From NCBI RefSeq assembly GCF_900068895.1, contig NZ_CDPK01000019.1:32340-80425 (forward strand): DNA of 48,086 nucleotides, read 5' to 3'. Position numbers and translations under genes: made by a program. Source of the stretch: Erwinia sp. ErVv1. GTDB lineage: Bacteria > Pseudomonadota > Gammaproteobacteria > Enterobacterales > Enterobacteriaceae. Below, piece by piece: positions 1 to 8,670 of the stretch (within the stretch, counting starts at the first letter, position 1; each line of letters starts with the position of its first letter). The notes under the pieces are model-generated. The model had not been told where the DNA came from, did no database searches, and worked only from the letters and a program-made list of their open reading frames with translations.

Positions 1-777
1 GTAAATCAGCTCGCCATCGCGATAGAGCCGATACGCTGCGGCTGCCGTTGATGAGGTATTCCAGCTGAGCGTCACGCTGTCAGAGGTAATGTTATACGCA
101 CGCAGCCCCGCAGGTGCCGCCGGCACATCCTCACCGGGCTGACTATCGCCGGTGAAATCCAGATCGATAACATGATAAAAAGCGTTACCGGTATTCGCCA
201 CTTCCCACACCGCCAGCAGCACATGATAGCCCTGCCGCTGGGGAAGCATCACATCGTGAACCGTTGGCTCCGGCGGCGTAAGCGCTGCCCCATGGCTCCA
301 GTGGGGCTGCTCGGTTAATTCAACCTTAAAGAAGGGCTGACTTTCAAACTGGGCGCGACTGAGCGGTAGAGACGGGTCCCATCCCTCACGGGTGATAAAA
401 TAGTTCCAGCGTCGGGTGGTATGCACGGCGCTGTAAGCCCAGGATATTGTCAATAATTCAGAAGAGAGGACTGCGTGTTTTTTCCAGTGGCTGCCCGGCG
501 CATCGAGGAATTCTGCATTACCCTGATTGGCGCTGGCAATTTTACCGTCTTTGGGCGGGGTAGCGTTGGTTGAATCGGTTGAAGCAACAGCATCAGTCAG
601 GCCCGACTGAACGGCAGGGAAAAATTTTCCCGCTTCGCGCTGATTCAGCTGACCGTTATCGATCAACCCTTCCTCCCAGGCGAACCAGGCACGGGATGCC
701 GGTGAAAATACGTGGCCATGACGCGTATTGCCGTGCGATTTTGCGGTACTGATAATCGGTGTATTCGTATTAGACAT
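1..777 (-). CDS. AA10 lytic polysaccharide monooxygenase (chitin-binding protein), C-terminus beyond the left edge
   Basis: The reading frame is open from an ATG at 777 to the window edge (259 residues seen). It matches the AA10 family of copper enzymes that cleave crystalline chitin oxidatively. Residues H20-G21 start the family's HG-V-SPASRA block, and a second histidine in AVHTTRRWNYF matches the other half of the copper-binding histidine brace. The AVWEVANTGNAFYHVIDLDF block closes the catalytic domain near residue 215. A fibronectin type III-like domain begins after a short proline/alanine linker and runs off the edge. AA10 activity needs a free N-terminal histidine, yet the 19 residues before H20 are polar with no hydrophobic core, so no Sec signal is visible. 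It lies 27 bp behind the chitinase with an AAAGGT ribosome site, so the two are probably one operon acting on the same polymer. Confidence 0.88.
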   Translation of the reverse strand, partial: MSNTNTPIISTAKSHGNTRHGHVFSPASRAWFAWEEGLIDNGQLNQREAGKFFPAVQSGLTDAVASTDSTNATPPKDGKIASANQGNAEFLDAPGSHWKKHAVLSSELLTISWAYSAVHTTRRWNYFITREGWDPSLPLSRAQFESQPFFKVELTEQPHWSHGAALTPPEPTVHDVMLPQRQGYHVLLAVWEVANTGNAFYHVIDLDFTGDSQPGEDVPAAPAGLRAYNITSDSVTLSWNTSSTAAAAYRLYRDGELIY

Positions 778-804
778 AATTTTACCTTTCAGTTGAAATA
801 CGGC

Positions 805-2040
805 TCAGATCAGGTTCCAGAGCGAGTAGGCAAGATTCGGCTGCCAGAAACTGTTGGATTCATGCGGCATCACACAGAGGTAGTGCTGATGGTTCCATCT
901 GACCCGGTCGTTATCCAGGTAGCGGATGCCTGCCTGCCACTGCGGCCAGTCTGGATCGGGCGTTGGGTCCGGTGTGGGATCGGGTGTTGGGTCAGGCGTA
1001 GGGTCGGGTGTGGGATCGGGTGTTGGGTCGGGATTGGGTGCAGGATCGGGTAGCGGACCAGACAGATAGCCATAGCGCTTAATAAATTCACCACCGTAAG
1101 CCACGCCGGAACTTGAGTAGCCCTCATCCCAGTTGACCGACCAGGTCATTAAGCCCGCAATCGACAGACCGGCTAAATCAAGACGGCTGAAGGCGCGTGT
1201 AAGGTCACCCGCATCAGCAACATAGCCGGTTGCTGCGGCATCATTATTCGCGGGCAGGCCAATAATAAATTTTTCCGGCGGGATCCTGATAAATTCTCCC
1301 TTACCGGTGACGAGGCTTTCCGTCAGATAAAAGAGAAAATCCTCTTTTACACTGTCATTATCCTGCGCCAGATAGCCTAAACCGTAGACGTGAAGACCAT
1401 CGGCTCCCTGGTTGTAAAACTGCGGTGCCACATAATCGTAATATCCTTCAAGCTGGTTGATATAAGGCACATAACTTCCGGTTTTGCGCAGGTAGGGGAA
1501 TTCCGGCGCCATACTAATAATGAAATGCTTACCCTGCCGACGAAAATAATCTTTTACCTGCTTAAGTGCCGCCGGGATAACGATCTGATTATCCGCTCCA
1601 GCGATCGCCGTCTGCTCAAGGTCAATATCAAGCCCATCAAAGCCATATTGATTCGCCAGCGAGATAATACGGTCGATCAGGGCGCTTTCATCCGCCTTTC
1701 GCAGTGCGATGTGCGCGTCGGCTCCGCCTAATGAAATAAGGACTTTACGCCCCTGGGCATGTACAATATCAACCTGCTGGCGAAATTCCTCCGCGCTCCC
1801 TTTATAAGGTTTAAAGTCAGGAATATTATCGCTTCCCGACAACACCTTCATAAAGGCGACGGCAATTACGTTGTACTGAAGTGGCACCTGAGACAGCAGC
1901 ATCTCACTAAAACGGCCACGCTGATAGCCGATGCCATCCCCTGTACCCCAGTTATGCCAGAAGCCGATAATAACTTTATTTGCACTTTTAGATGCAGCAG
2001 GAGCGGTTGAATATGCCGACGCTCCAGTGGATTGATTCAT
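805..2040 (-). CDS. GH18 chitinase with proline-rich linker and C-terminal chitin-binding domain
   Basis: This 411-residue protein hydrolyses chitin. The GH18 barrel spans about residues 20-325 and has the DxxDxDxE signature as D135-G-L-D-I-D-L-E142, with E142 the expected acid/base. A linker of about seven Asp-Pro-Thr-Pro repeats (DNA roughly 950-1050) joins it to a CBM5/12-like module rich in tryptophan (WPQWQAGIRYLDNDRVRW and onward). The start has a strong ribosome site (TGGAGG, 4 nt before ATG). The N-terminus (MNQSTGASAYSTAPAASKSA) is polar and lacks a signal peptide, as does the following LPMO, so export would need a leaderless route such as holin/endopeptidase release. The long AT-rich upstream region suggests its own regulated promoter. 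Confidence 0.93.
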   Translation of the reverse strand: MNQSTGASAYSTAPAASKSANKVIIGFWHNWGTGDGIGYQRGRFSEMLLSQVPLQYNVIAVAFMKVLSGSDNIPDFKPYKGSAEEFRQQVDIVHAQGRKVLISLGGADAHIALRKADESALIDRIISLANQYGFDGLDIDLEQTAIAGADNQIVIPAALKQVKDYFRRQGKHFIISMAPEFPYLRKTGSYVPYINQLEGYYDYVAPQFYNQGADGLHVYGLGYLAQDNDSVKEDFLFYLTESLVTGKGEFIRIPPEKFIIGLPANNDAAATGYVADAGDLTRAFSRLDLAGLSIAGLMTWSVNWDEGYSSSGVAYGGEFIKRYGYLSGPLPDPAPNPDPTPDPTPDPTPDPTPDPTPDPTPDPDWPQWQAGIRYLDNDRVRWNHQHYLCVMPHESNSFWQPNLAYSLWNLI

Positions 2041-2469
2041 AAAACCTCCAGGTCAGTAACAGAGTAAATAAAAAATATTTTTTAGCTCTTAATAACAGGA
2101 AATGCATTTAGCAGCAGAGTGAAATTTTGCACATCCACCTGGAAAAGTATTACTCGCGGGGAGGGGGATTTTCAACTGCAATAAATTCACAAACCATAAA
2201 TCTTAAAAACATTAATTCATTCTTATTTGCTGGCAGCCCAGTCAACAGAGGCTTCTGAAGCCAAATGGTAAATAAAAAAATTCCGTACTGGCGGATAAAA
2301 AAACAAAAATAGTTGCCATCCTAAATAAAAAGATATTAAGCAATAAATTCTATCGGCTATAACGGGGTTTTTATGCCAGGCCTGCTGACTGAGCGTTAAT
2401 TATCAGCAAATGTATATCGGGATGACGTGACTTAATTTAGCGTCAGCGCCAAAAAAATTTATGGCAAAT
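2041..2469. other. AT-rich gene-free region upstream of the chitinase operon
   Basis: No convincing reading frame is present. The stretch is markedly richer in A and T than its surroundings, with many A and T runs, and presumably carries the chitinase promoter on the minus strand. A TTGACT box (complement near 2254-2259) is a possible -35 element, but no good -10 follows at the right spacing, so I do not place a promoter. A small perfect palindrome (GGCTTC T GAAGCC) lies next to it. Confidence 0.5.
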
Positions 2470-2475
2470 AAAGAT

Positions 2476-2508
2476 AAAAAAAACCACCGCGGCATACCTG
2501 CCCGGTGG
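2476..2508 (-). terminator. Rho-independent terminator after the short-chain dehydrogenase
   Basis: Read on the minus strand, CCACCG and CGGTGG pair around a 13-nt loop and are followed by eight T residues. It lies about 50 bp beyond the stop codon of the SDR gene and would also insulate the chitinase region. Confidence 0.8.
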
Positions 2509-2559
2509 CTGTGACGGCGCGCAACAGGCGCTGCTGACGCGCGACCAGCGTTCAGTGGC

Positions 2560-3405
2560 TTATTTCGGGAAGTCCGTACCGACCGACATCTCTTTCCAGG
2601 CTTCTATTTCGTTCAGACGCGACTGAAGCTTCGTGGTCACCGCATCATAGCCCCATGCGCCCATGACCAGATGGCGCGGCGGATTTTCCGCTTCGGTCAG
2701 GGCAATCATCGCCTGAGCAGCGCGGACCGGGTCGCCCGGCTGCTTGCCGCTGCCTTCAGAGGTGCCTTTCAAGCGCACGCCTGCGGTTTCGGCATAGTCA
2801 GCGAGGGTATTCGGCGTCTGACGCAGCGAGCGACCCGCCCAGTCGGTACGGAATGGCCCGGGCTCCACGCAGGTGACGGCAATACCCAGCGGGCCTACTT
2901 CCGCCAGCAGGGCATCTGACCAGCCTTCAACAGCGTGTTTGCTGGCGGAGTAGTAGCCAGAACCGGGGAAGCCGATCTGTCCGGCGACGGAGGTAATGTT
3001 AATAATGTGGCCGCTTTTCGCCTTGCGCAGGACGGGCAGCACCGCGCGGGTCATCGCAAACAGGCCAAACACGTTGGCGTCAAACTGCGCGCGAATTTCA
3101 TGCTCCTCGCCCTCTTCCACCGAGGACTGGTAGCCATACCCGGCGTTATTAACCAGCACGTCGATAGTGCCGAACTTATCAACAGCAGCCTTAACTGCCT
3201 GCTCAATCCCGGCACTGTCGGTGACGTCCAGCGAGACGGCCAGCGCACGATCTGCCACACCGGAAACCAGATCGCTGACCTTCGCTTTATCGCGGGCGGT
3301 GACCACGACGTTGAAGCCTTTTTTCAGCACTTCTTTTGCCAGTTCGCGGCCAAAGCCGGTAGAACAACCGGTAATAAACCAGACGGGATGGGTGTTTGTG
3401 ATCAT
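2560..3405 (-). CDS. Short-chain dehydrogenase/reductase (classical SDR)
   Basis: A 281-residue NAD(P)-dependent oxidoreductase with every classical SDR landmark: the nucleotide-binding TGxxxGxG loop at residues 12-19 (TGCSTGFG), NNAG at 86-89, catalytic S139, and Y152-xxx-K156 in YSASK. An arginine in TARD after the second strand suggests preference for NADP(H). The substrate cannot be read from the sequence; relatives act on small ketones, aldehydes or retinol-like compounds. The ribosome site TGAGGA lies 6 nt before the ATG. The gene starts about 40 bp after the ThDP enzyme, so co-transcription is likely, and a clear terminator follows it. Confidence 0.9.
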   Translation of the reverse strand: MITNTHPVWFITGCSTGFGRELAKEVLKKGFNVVVTARDKAKVSDLVSGVADRALAVSLDVTDSAGIEQAVKAAVDKFGTIDVLVNNAGYGYQSSVEEGEEHEIRAQFDANVFGLFAMTRAVLPVLRKAKSGHIINITSVAGQIGFPGSGYYSASKHAVEGWSDALLAEVGPLGIAVTCVEPGPFRTDWAGRSLRQTPNTLADYAETAGVRLKGTSEGSGKQPGDPVRAAQAMIALTEAENPPRHLVMGAWGYDAVTTKLQSRLNEIEAWKEMSVGTDFPK

Positions 3406-3445
3406 GGGATATCCTCAATTAATATGATTGTGCGTAAATGGTACA

Positions 3446-5239
3446 TCACGGCTTACCCGGCATCACCTGATTGAGCAGCTGGCTGGCGGTATCTGCCAGC
3501 ACCCTGCCCGCGCCGCGATCGCCTTTTACCATCGACGCCATAAAGGCCTTTGCCTGCTTCAGGGTGATATGCGGCGGCAGCGGTGCCACCTCCGGATCGG
3601 TTTTCACTTCCAGCACCACCGGACGGTCTGCGGCCAGCGCCTCCGCCCAGGCCGCGCTTAGCTGCTCCGGATCGTCCACGAAAATCCCCTTAAGCCCCAG
3701 AGATTCAGCAAACTGAGCGTAATGCACGTCGGGGAGCTGCTGCGACGCGGCGAAACGCGGATTGCCCTCCATCACCCGCTGCTCCCAGGTGACCTGATTG
3801 AGATCCTGATTGTTGAATACGCAGACCACCAGCTGCGGCGTGGCCCACTGCTGCCAGTATTTCTGAATGGTGATAAGCTCCGCCATATTATTCATCTGCA
3901 TCGCCCCGTCGCCCACCAGCGCTATCACCAGCTTTTCAGGCTCGGCAAACTTGGCCGCAATGGCGTAGGGTACCGCCGCCCCCATGCAGGCCAGTCCCCC
4001 GGACAGGCTGGCGCGCTGGCCCTGCTTCACGCGATAGTCCCGGGCGAACCAGTTCGCACAGGAGCCGGAGTCAGAGGTCACGATGGCGTTGTCCGGCAGC
4101 AGCGGCGACATCTCCCACACCACGCGCTGTGGATTCACCGGGCTGGCAGACGCCATGGCCCGCTCCTCCATCACCTTCCACCATGCCTGTACCTGTACGG
4201 CGATATCCTCCTGCCAGCTGCGATCCGTCTTTTGCTCAAGCAGCGGCAGCAGCGCGCGCAGCGTTTCGGCCGCGTCACCGTGCAGGTTCACCTCCGTCGG
4301 ATAGCGCAGCCCGAGCATCGCCGGGTCGATATCAATCTGCACGCCGCGCGCCTGTCCCTCTTCGGGCAGGAATTCGGTCCAGGGGAAGCCGGAACCGATC
4401 ATCAGCAGCGTATCGCAGGACTTCATCATCTCCGCCGAGGGTTGCGTGCCGAGCAGCCCCACCGAGCCGGTGACAAAAGGCGCATCGTCGGGTAACACGT
4501 CCTTGCCCAGCAGCGCCTTCGCCACGCCTGCGCCAAGCAGGTTTGCCGCCTGCACCACCTCGACCGCCGCCCCGCGTGCGCCTGCGCCAATCAGTATCGC
4601 CACGCGCTTACCGGCATTCAGCACCTCTGCGGCACGCTGTAGGTCTTTCGGGTAGGGAATGACGCGCGGGCGCTGATAGCCCACCGCCGAGTGGGTAAAG
4701 CCGTGGGCGTGAACGGGTTCTTCCCAGGGTTCATCCTGCACGTCCTTGGGAATAATCAGTACCGCTACGCCATTTTGCGCTTTCGCCAGGCGCACGCCGC
4801 GATCGACCAGATGACGCAGCTGTGAGGGCGTGGCGGTCTCCTGCACAAAACTGGCCACGTCGGAAAATACCCGATCGAGGTTCAGTTCCTGCTGATAGCT
4901 GGAGCCCCTTGCGGTGGTTTCAGCCTGTCCGGCGATGGCCAGCACCGGCGCATGATCCATTTTCGCATCGTACAAACCGGTCAGCAGATGCGTGGCACCC
5001 GGTCCACCGGTCGAGAGGCAAACGCCCATTTCGCCAGTAAACTTGGCGTGACCGACCGCCATAAAGGCCGCCATCTCCTCATGACGCACCTGGATAAACT
5101 CTATCCCTTCACCGCGTTTTTCTGCCCTTTGCAGCGCGCCCAGCACGCCGTTGATGCCGTCGCCAGGATAGCCATAAATACGCGTCACGCCCCAGGCTTT
5201 GAGGCGCTCAACGAAGAAGTCACTGGTTTTTTTGCTCAT
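3446..5239 (-). CDS. Thiamine-diphosphate-dependent enzyme, pyruvate oxidase/acetolactate synthase-like
   Basis: This 597-residue protein has the three-domain layout of the pyruvate oxidase and acetohydroxy acid synthase superfamily. The N-terminal PYR domain carries the activating glutamate in the IQVRHEEMAAFMA block. A central Rossmann-like domain contains ILIGAGARGAA. The C-terminal PP domain has the ThDP/Mg motif GDGAMQMNN ending some 28 residues later in VFNNQD. The overall pattern most resembles the poorly characterised YdaP/PoxB-like group that decarboxylates 2-oxo acids such as pyruvate. No membrane-binding C-terminal helix like that of E. coli PoxB is evident. It is followed by the SDR gene, which could reduce a carbonyl product, but that link is only inferred. 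Confidence 0.85.
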   Translation of the reverse strand: MSKKTSDFFVERLKAWGVTRIYGYPGDGINGVLGALQRAEKRGEGIEFIQVRHEEMAAFMAVGHAKFTGEMGVCLSTGGPGATHLLTGLYDAKMDHAPVLAIAGQAETTARGSSYQQELNLDRVFSDVASFVQETATPSQLRHLVDRGVRLAKAQNGVAVLIIPKDVQDEPWEEPVHAHGFTHSAVGYQRPRVIPYPKDLQRAAEVLNAGKRVAILIGAGARGAAVEVVQAANLLGAGVAKALLGKDVLPDDAPFVTGSVGLLGTQPSAEMMKSCDTLLMIGSGFPWTEFLPEEGQARGVQIDIDPAMLGLRYPTEVNLHGDAAETLRALLPLLEQKTDRSWQEDIAVQVQAWWKVMEERAMASASPVNPQRVVWEMSPLLPDNAIVTSDSGSCANWFARDYRVKQGQRASLSGGLACMGAAVPYAIAAKFAEPEKLVIALVGDGAMQMNNMAELITIQKYWQQWATPQLVVCVFNNQDLNQVTWEQRVMEGNPRFAASQQLPDVHYAQFAESLGLKGIFVDDPEQLSAAWAEALAADRPVVLEVKTDPEVAPLPPHITLKQAKAFMASMVKGDRGAGRVLADTASQLLNQVMPGKP

Positions 5240-5332
5240 TATTAGCCTCGTGTTTTTTTAGCACAGGCTGTTAATGATAGTAGAGTCACCCCGACGCGCT
5301 GCGATATCCGCTCCGGCGCGCAAAGGTTAGGG

Positions 5333-5839
5333 TCAGTATTCGACCTGGGTATGACGGGAAATAAGCGAGCGCAGCGGCACGCTGCTTTTAATAATCGGAG
5401 ATTTGATCACAATGTAGCTGAAGTACTTATCAATACCGACTTTGGCATCCAGCAGCCCTTCTATCACTTCCTGGTAGTGCTCAATACTGCGGGTAATAAA
5501 GCGCAGCAGATAGTCATAGCCGCCGGTGATCAGGTGGCACTCCATCAGCTCATCTACCTCACTCAGCGCCGCTTCAAAGCGCATAAAGTCTTCGCGACGA
5601 TGGCCGGCCAGCGTAACCTCGGTAAATACGGTGACCGAGTCGGTAATTTTGGTCAGATTGATATGCGCCTCATAGCCGGTAATAAAACCGGCCATTTCCA
5701 GGCGCTTTACGCGCTGCAGGCAGGGGCTGGGAGAAAGGCCGACGGCATCGGCGAGATTGACGTTGCTGATGCGGCCATCTTTCTGTAGCTGCACCAGAAT
5801 ATTGATGTCAATGCGGTCGAGTTTCATTAAACCGTTCAT
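5333..5839 (-). CDS. Lrp/AsnC family transcriptional regulator
   Basis: The 168-residue protein has an N-terminal winged helix-turn-helix (LDRIDINILVQLQKDGRISNVNLADAVGLSPSPCLQRVKRLE, about residues 6-50), followed by the RAM ligand-binding/oligomerisation domain with TGGYDYLLRF. Family members sense amino acids and often regulate a neighbouring aminotransferase or dehydrogenase. It lies downstream of the 4-aminobutyrate-type aminotransferase gene in the same direction with a 138-bp gap, so a role in controlling that gene is plausible but unproven. The first ATG is preferred because GAGGGT lies just ahead of it. Confidence 0.92.
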   Translation of the reverse strand: MNGLMKLDRIDINILVQLQKDGRISNVNLADAVGLSPSPCLQRVKRLEMAGFITGYEAHINLTKITDSVTVFTEVTLAGHRREDFMRFEAALSEVDELMECHLITGGYDYLLRFITRSIEHYQEVIEGLLDAKVGIDKYFSYIVIKSPIIKSSVPLRSLISRHTQVEY

Positions 5840-5977
5840 AGCACCCTCAATGTGGCAACATTGTTAACCGATACGATGGTATAGCATGCTTTCCGCCAGC
5901 CGCGCCAGCGTTTTACCGCGCGGCGCGGGCGTCGCCCCTTGGCTGTAATCCCTTATAAATCAACAAACAGGGAGGAT

Positions 5978-7294
5978 TCAGCCCAGCCTGCCGGTGGCGC
6001 GGGCTAGCGCTATATCAACGATATGCAGCGCCTCTTCCAGCTGAGAATCACTGGTGACCAGCGGGGCCAGGAAGCGGATGGTATTGCGCTGCACGCCACA
6101 TTTGATCAGCAGCAGCCCCTCCTCACAGGCGCAGTCGAGGATCTTCTGCGTCAGAGCCGCATCGGGCTGACCGCTTTCGACGTCAATAATCTCTATCGCC
6201 CGCATAAAGCCGATGCCGCGCACGTCACCAATGCAGGCATACTTTTCTGCCAGCTGATGCAGCCGGGCGTTAAGCTGTTCACCCAGCTGACTGGCCCGCG
6301 CCAGCAGGTCGCCCTGCTCCAGCAGATCCATTACCGCCAGCGAGGCCGCGCAGGCCAGCGCATTACCGCCATAGGTGCCGCCCAGTCCGCCGGGCAGCGG
6401 CGCGTCCATGATTTCCGCCCTGCCCACGACGCCGGATATCGGCAGGCCGCCGCCGAGGCTCTTGGCTACGGTTATCAGATCGGGCAGGATGCCGGTATGC
6501 TGGAAGCCGAACATTTTGCCGGTGCGGCCAAAACCGGTTTGCACCTCATCGCAAATCAGCAGTATGCCGTGACGCTGGGTAATTTCCCGCAGCGCCTGCA
6601 TAAATGCCGGAGAGGCAGGCAGGAAACCGCCGTCGCCCTGTACCGGCTCGATAATGATCGCCGCCACGCGATCCGGACTGATTTGTACCGCAAACAGCGT
6701 ATCCAGCGCCGCCAGGCAGGCCTGCTCGCTGATGTGATGGAAGGGATTAGGGAAAGGCACGCGGTAGATGTCGCCGGGAAAAGGCCCGAAATTTTGCTTA
6801 TAGGGCTGGCTCATGCCGGTCAGGGTACAGCCCAGCAGCGTCCTGCCATGAAATGCGCCGTCAAAGGCGATAATGCCGGGGCGGTTACTCCATGCGCGGG
6901 CGATTTTCACCGCATTCTCGACCGCTTCTGCCCCGCTGGTAAACAGCACGCTTTTGAACGCCTCGCCATTACCGACGGCCTGATTCAGCCGCGTCGCCAG
7001 TTCGATATAGCCCGGATAGGCTGCGACCTGAAAGCAGGCGTGAGAGACCTGTTGCAGCTGATCGCTGACCGCCTGCACCACCGCCGGATGGTTATGTCCG
7101 ACGTTTAACACGCCGATCCCGGCAACAAAATCCAGATAGCGGTTCCCCTCCACGTCCCACACTTCCGACCCTTTGCCCTTTGCTATCACCACCGGATGCG
7201 CCGTGACCACCCCGCGCGGAACCTGCTCCTGCCGTTTATCCAGCAGCAGGGCGTTATCAGAAAATGTCTGCTGCTCAGCCAGTAAATTGTGCAT
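5978..7294 (-). CDS. gabT: Class III aminotransferase, 4-aminobutyrate--2-oxoglutarate type
   Basis: A 438-residue PLP enzyme predicted to move the amino group of 4-aminobutyrate (or a related omega-amino acid) to 2-oxoglutarate, giving succinate semialdehyde. Class III features are the PLP phosphate-binding SGAEAVENAVK block, F148-H-G-R151, the D249-E250 pair in LICDEVQTGFGRTG, and the Schiff-base lysine K278 in AKSLGGGLP, followed by APLPGGLGGTYGGN as in GabT/PuuE. The gabD-like gene further upstream on the same strand supplies the next enzyme. About 118 bp with a strong hairpin separate it from the M20 gene upstream. Other omega-aminotransferases share this fold, so the exact substrate is uncertain. 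Confidence 0.87.
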   Translation of the reverse strand: MHNLLAEQQTFSDNALLLDKRQEQVPRGVVTAHPVVIAKGKGSEVWDVEGNRYLDFVAGIGVLNVGHNHPAVVQAVSDQLQQVSHACFQVAAYPGYIELATRLNQAVGNGEAFKSVLFTSGAEAVENAVKIARAWSNRPGIIAFDGAFHGRTLLGCTLTGMSQPYKQNFGPFPGDIYRVPFPNPFHHISEQACLAALDTLFAVQISPDRVAAIIIEPVQGDGGFLPASPAFMQALREITQRHGILLICDEVQTGFGRTGKMFGFQHTGILPDLITVAKSLGGGLPISGVVGRAEIMDAPLPGGLGGTYGGNALACAASLAVMDLLEQGDLLARASQLGEQLNARLHQLAEKYACIGDVRGIGFMRAIEIIDVESGQPDAALTQKILDCACEEGLLLIKCGVQRNTIRFLAPLVTSDSQLEEALHIVDIALARATGRLG

Positions 7295-7353
7295 CTCTCT
7301 TCCTCATCGCATGTCGTTATGGGGTTAAGTATCGCAATAAACTTTTTTGTCCC

Positions 7354-7379
7354 GCTGCTGTACTGCGCGCGACAGCAGC
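7354..7379. terminator. Intergenic hairpin between the M20 gene and the aminotransferase gene
   Basis: GCTGCTGT (7354-7361) and ACAGCAGC (7372-7379) form a perfect 8-bp stem with a 10-nt loop. No T run follows on the minus strand, so it may mark an RNA 3' end or attenuate read-through from the long upstream operon rather than act as a classical terminator. Confidence 0.45.
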
Positions 7380-7412
7380 ATTACCTGTTGAAATGGGGAG
7401 CGAAACAGCGCA

Positions 7413-8636
7413 TTACGTTTTCAGGGCCAGCCTGTCCCTGACCACTTCGCAAAACCAGCGGATACCCAGCGGGATTAGCGCATCGTTAAAGTCATAGGCG
7501 GGATGGTGTAGCGGACGGCTCTCTGCCGATCCCAGCCAGAGGTAGGCGCCAGGAACCGCCTGCAGCATAAAGGAGAAATCCTCCGAGGTCAGCGCAGGCT
7601 TATCCGCCACCGACACGCGCAGCCCGGCACGTTCCGCGGCGCGCAGTGCCACCTGCGCTTCGGGCGCCGCATTCAGGGTCGCCGGATAGTATCGCTGATA
7701 GGATACCTCCGCGTTCAGCCCCTGCGCAGCGGTAACGTGGGTCGCCATTTCGCGCAGGCGGCGTTCGATAATGTCCTGCACGCCGGGATTAAAGGTGCGC
7801 ACCGTGCCGGTGATGTCGGCCTCGGCGGGGATCATATTGTGCGAGAAGCCGCCCTGAATGCGGGTGACCGTCAGCAGCGCCGGTTCGCAGGGATCCACCG
7901 CGCGGGCGATGAGGGTGTTCAACTGCACCACCAGTTCGCTGGTCGCCAGCAGGGTATCCGGGCTGAGATGGGGCTGGGCGGCATGGCCGCCGCCGCCGGT
8001 AACGCGGATATCAAAGCGGTCAGCGGCGGCCATTATCGCGCCGGGGCGGGTTTGCGCCGACCCCAGCGGCAGTTCGGGCCAGTTATGTACCGCATACACG
8101 GCATCGCAGGGGAAACGGCTGAACAGCCCGTCATCGATCATCGCCTTCGCCCCTGCCAGCCCCTCTTCGGCGGGCTGAAAGATAAAAATCACCGTGCCGT
8201 CGAAATCCGCCTCGCGGGCCAGTCGATCGGCCGCGCCCAGCAGCATCACCGTATGCCCATCGTGGCCGCAGGCGTGGCAGCGGCCCGGATGCTGGCTTTT
8301 CCACGGCTGCCCGCCGGCGTCTTCCATCGGCAGGGCATCCATATCGGCGCGCAGGCCGATAACCCCGGAACCCCTGCCGCGCCGCAGCACGCCGACCACC
8401 CCGGTTTTGCCGATGCCGCGATAAACGTCAATCCCGCGTGCGCTCAGAAATGCGGCCACTATCCCGGCGGTACGGTGCTCGGCAAACCCCAGCTCCGGGT
8501 GCGCATGCAGATCCCGGCGCAGGGCGACCAGCGCTGCGATCTCAGCGTCAGCTGCCCCGTTCAGCTCCCTGCTGCCTGCCTCAACCGTACCGCTCAGCCC
8601 TGCGTTATTTATTCCAGCCGCATCGCTCTTATGCAT
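7413..8636 (-). CDS. M20 family amidohydrolase/aminoacylase (HipO-like)
   Basis: A metallo-amidohydrolase of the M20D group, which removes acyl groups from N-acyl amino acids or related amides. The family core is visible: LRRDLHAHPELGF, the metal-site block HACGHDGHT, the general-base pair in FQPAEEG, and a GGGGHAAQPH dimerisation/active-site block. The frame is open back to 8714. I chose the ATG at 8636 because GGAGAG lies 4 nt before it; an ATG at 8669, just behind the stop of the preceding gene, is the alternative. It is the last gene of the closely packed transport/oxidation run, where it could deacylate an imported or oxidised substrate, much as PuuD hydrolyses the gamma-glutamyl amide in putrescine use. 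Confidence 0.88.
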   Translation of the reverse strand: MHKSDAAGINNAGLSGTVEAGSRELNGAADAEIAALVALRRDLHAHPELGFAEHRTAGIVAAFLSARGIDVYRGIGKTGVVGVLRRGRGSGVIGLRADMDALPMEDAGGQPWKSQHPGRCHACGHDGHTVMLLGAADRLAREADFDGTVIFIFQPAEEGLAGAKAMIDDGLFSRFPCDAVYAVHNWPELPLGSAQTRPGAIMAAADRFDIRVTGGGGHAAQPHLSPDTLLATSELVVQLNTLIARAVDPCEPALLTVTRIQGGFSHNMIPAEADITGTVRTFNPGVQDIIERRLREMATHVTAAQGLNAEVSYQRYYPATLNAAPEAQVALRAAERAGLRVSVADKPALTSEDFSFMLQAVPGAYLWLGSAESRPLHHPAYDFNDALIPLGIRWFCEVVRDRLALKT

Positions 8637-8670
8637 GTCACTCTCCACCCGTTGCTCCTCGCTCTGCATT

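Noticed and set aside
712-1053. Plus-strand frame opposite the chitinase linker (repetitive G, W, R, C protein)
   Set aside because: It is the shadow of the Asp-Pro-Thr-Pro repeat on the other strand, with no ribosome site or known family.
3722-4495. Long plus-strand frame opposite the ThDP enzyme
   Set aside because: The minus-strand frame is a full-length recognised enzyme; the plus frame is an antisense artefact of GC-rich codon use.
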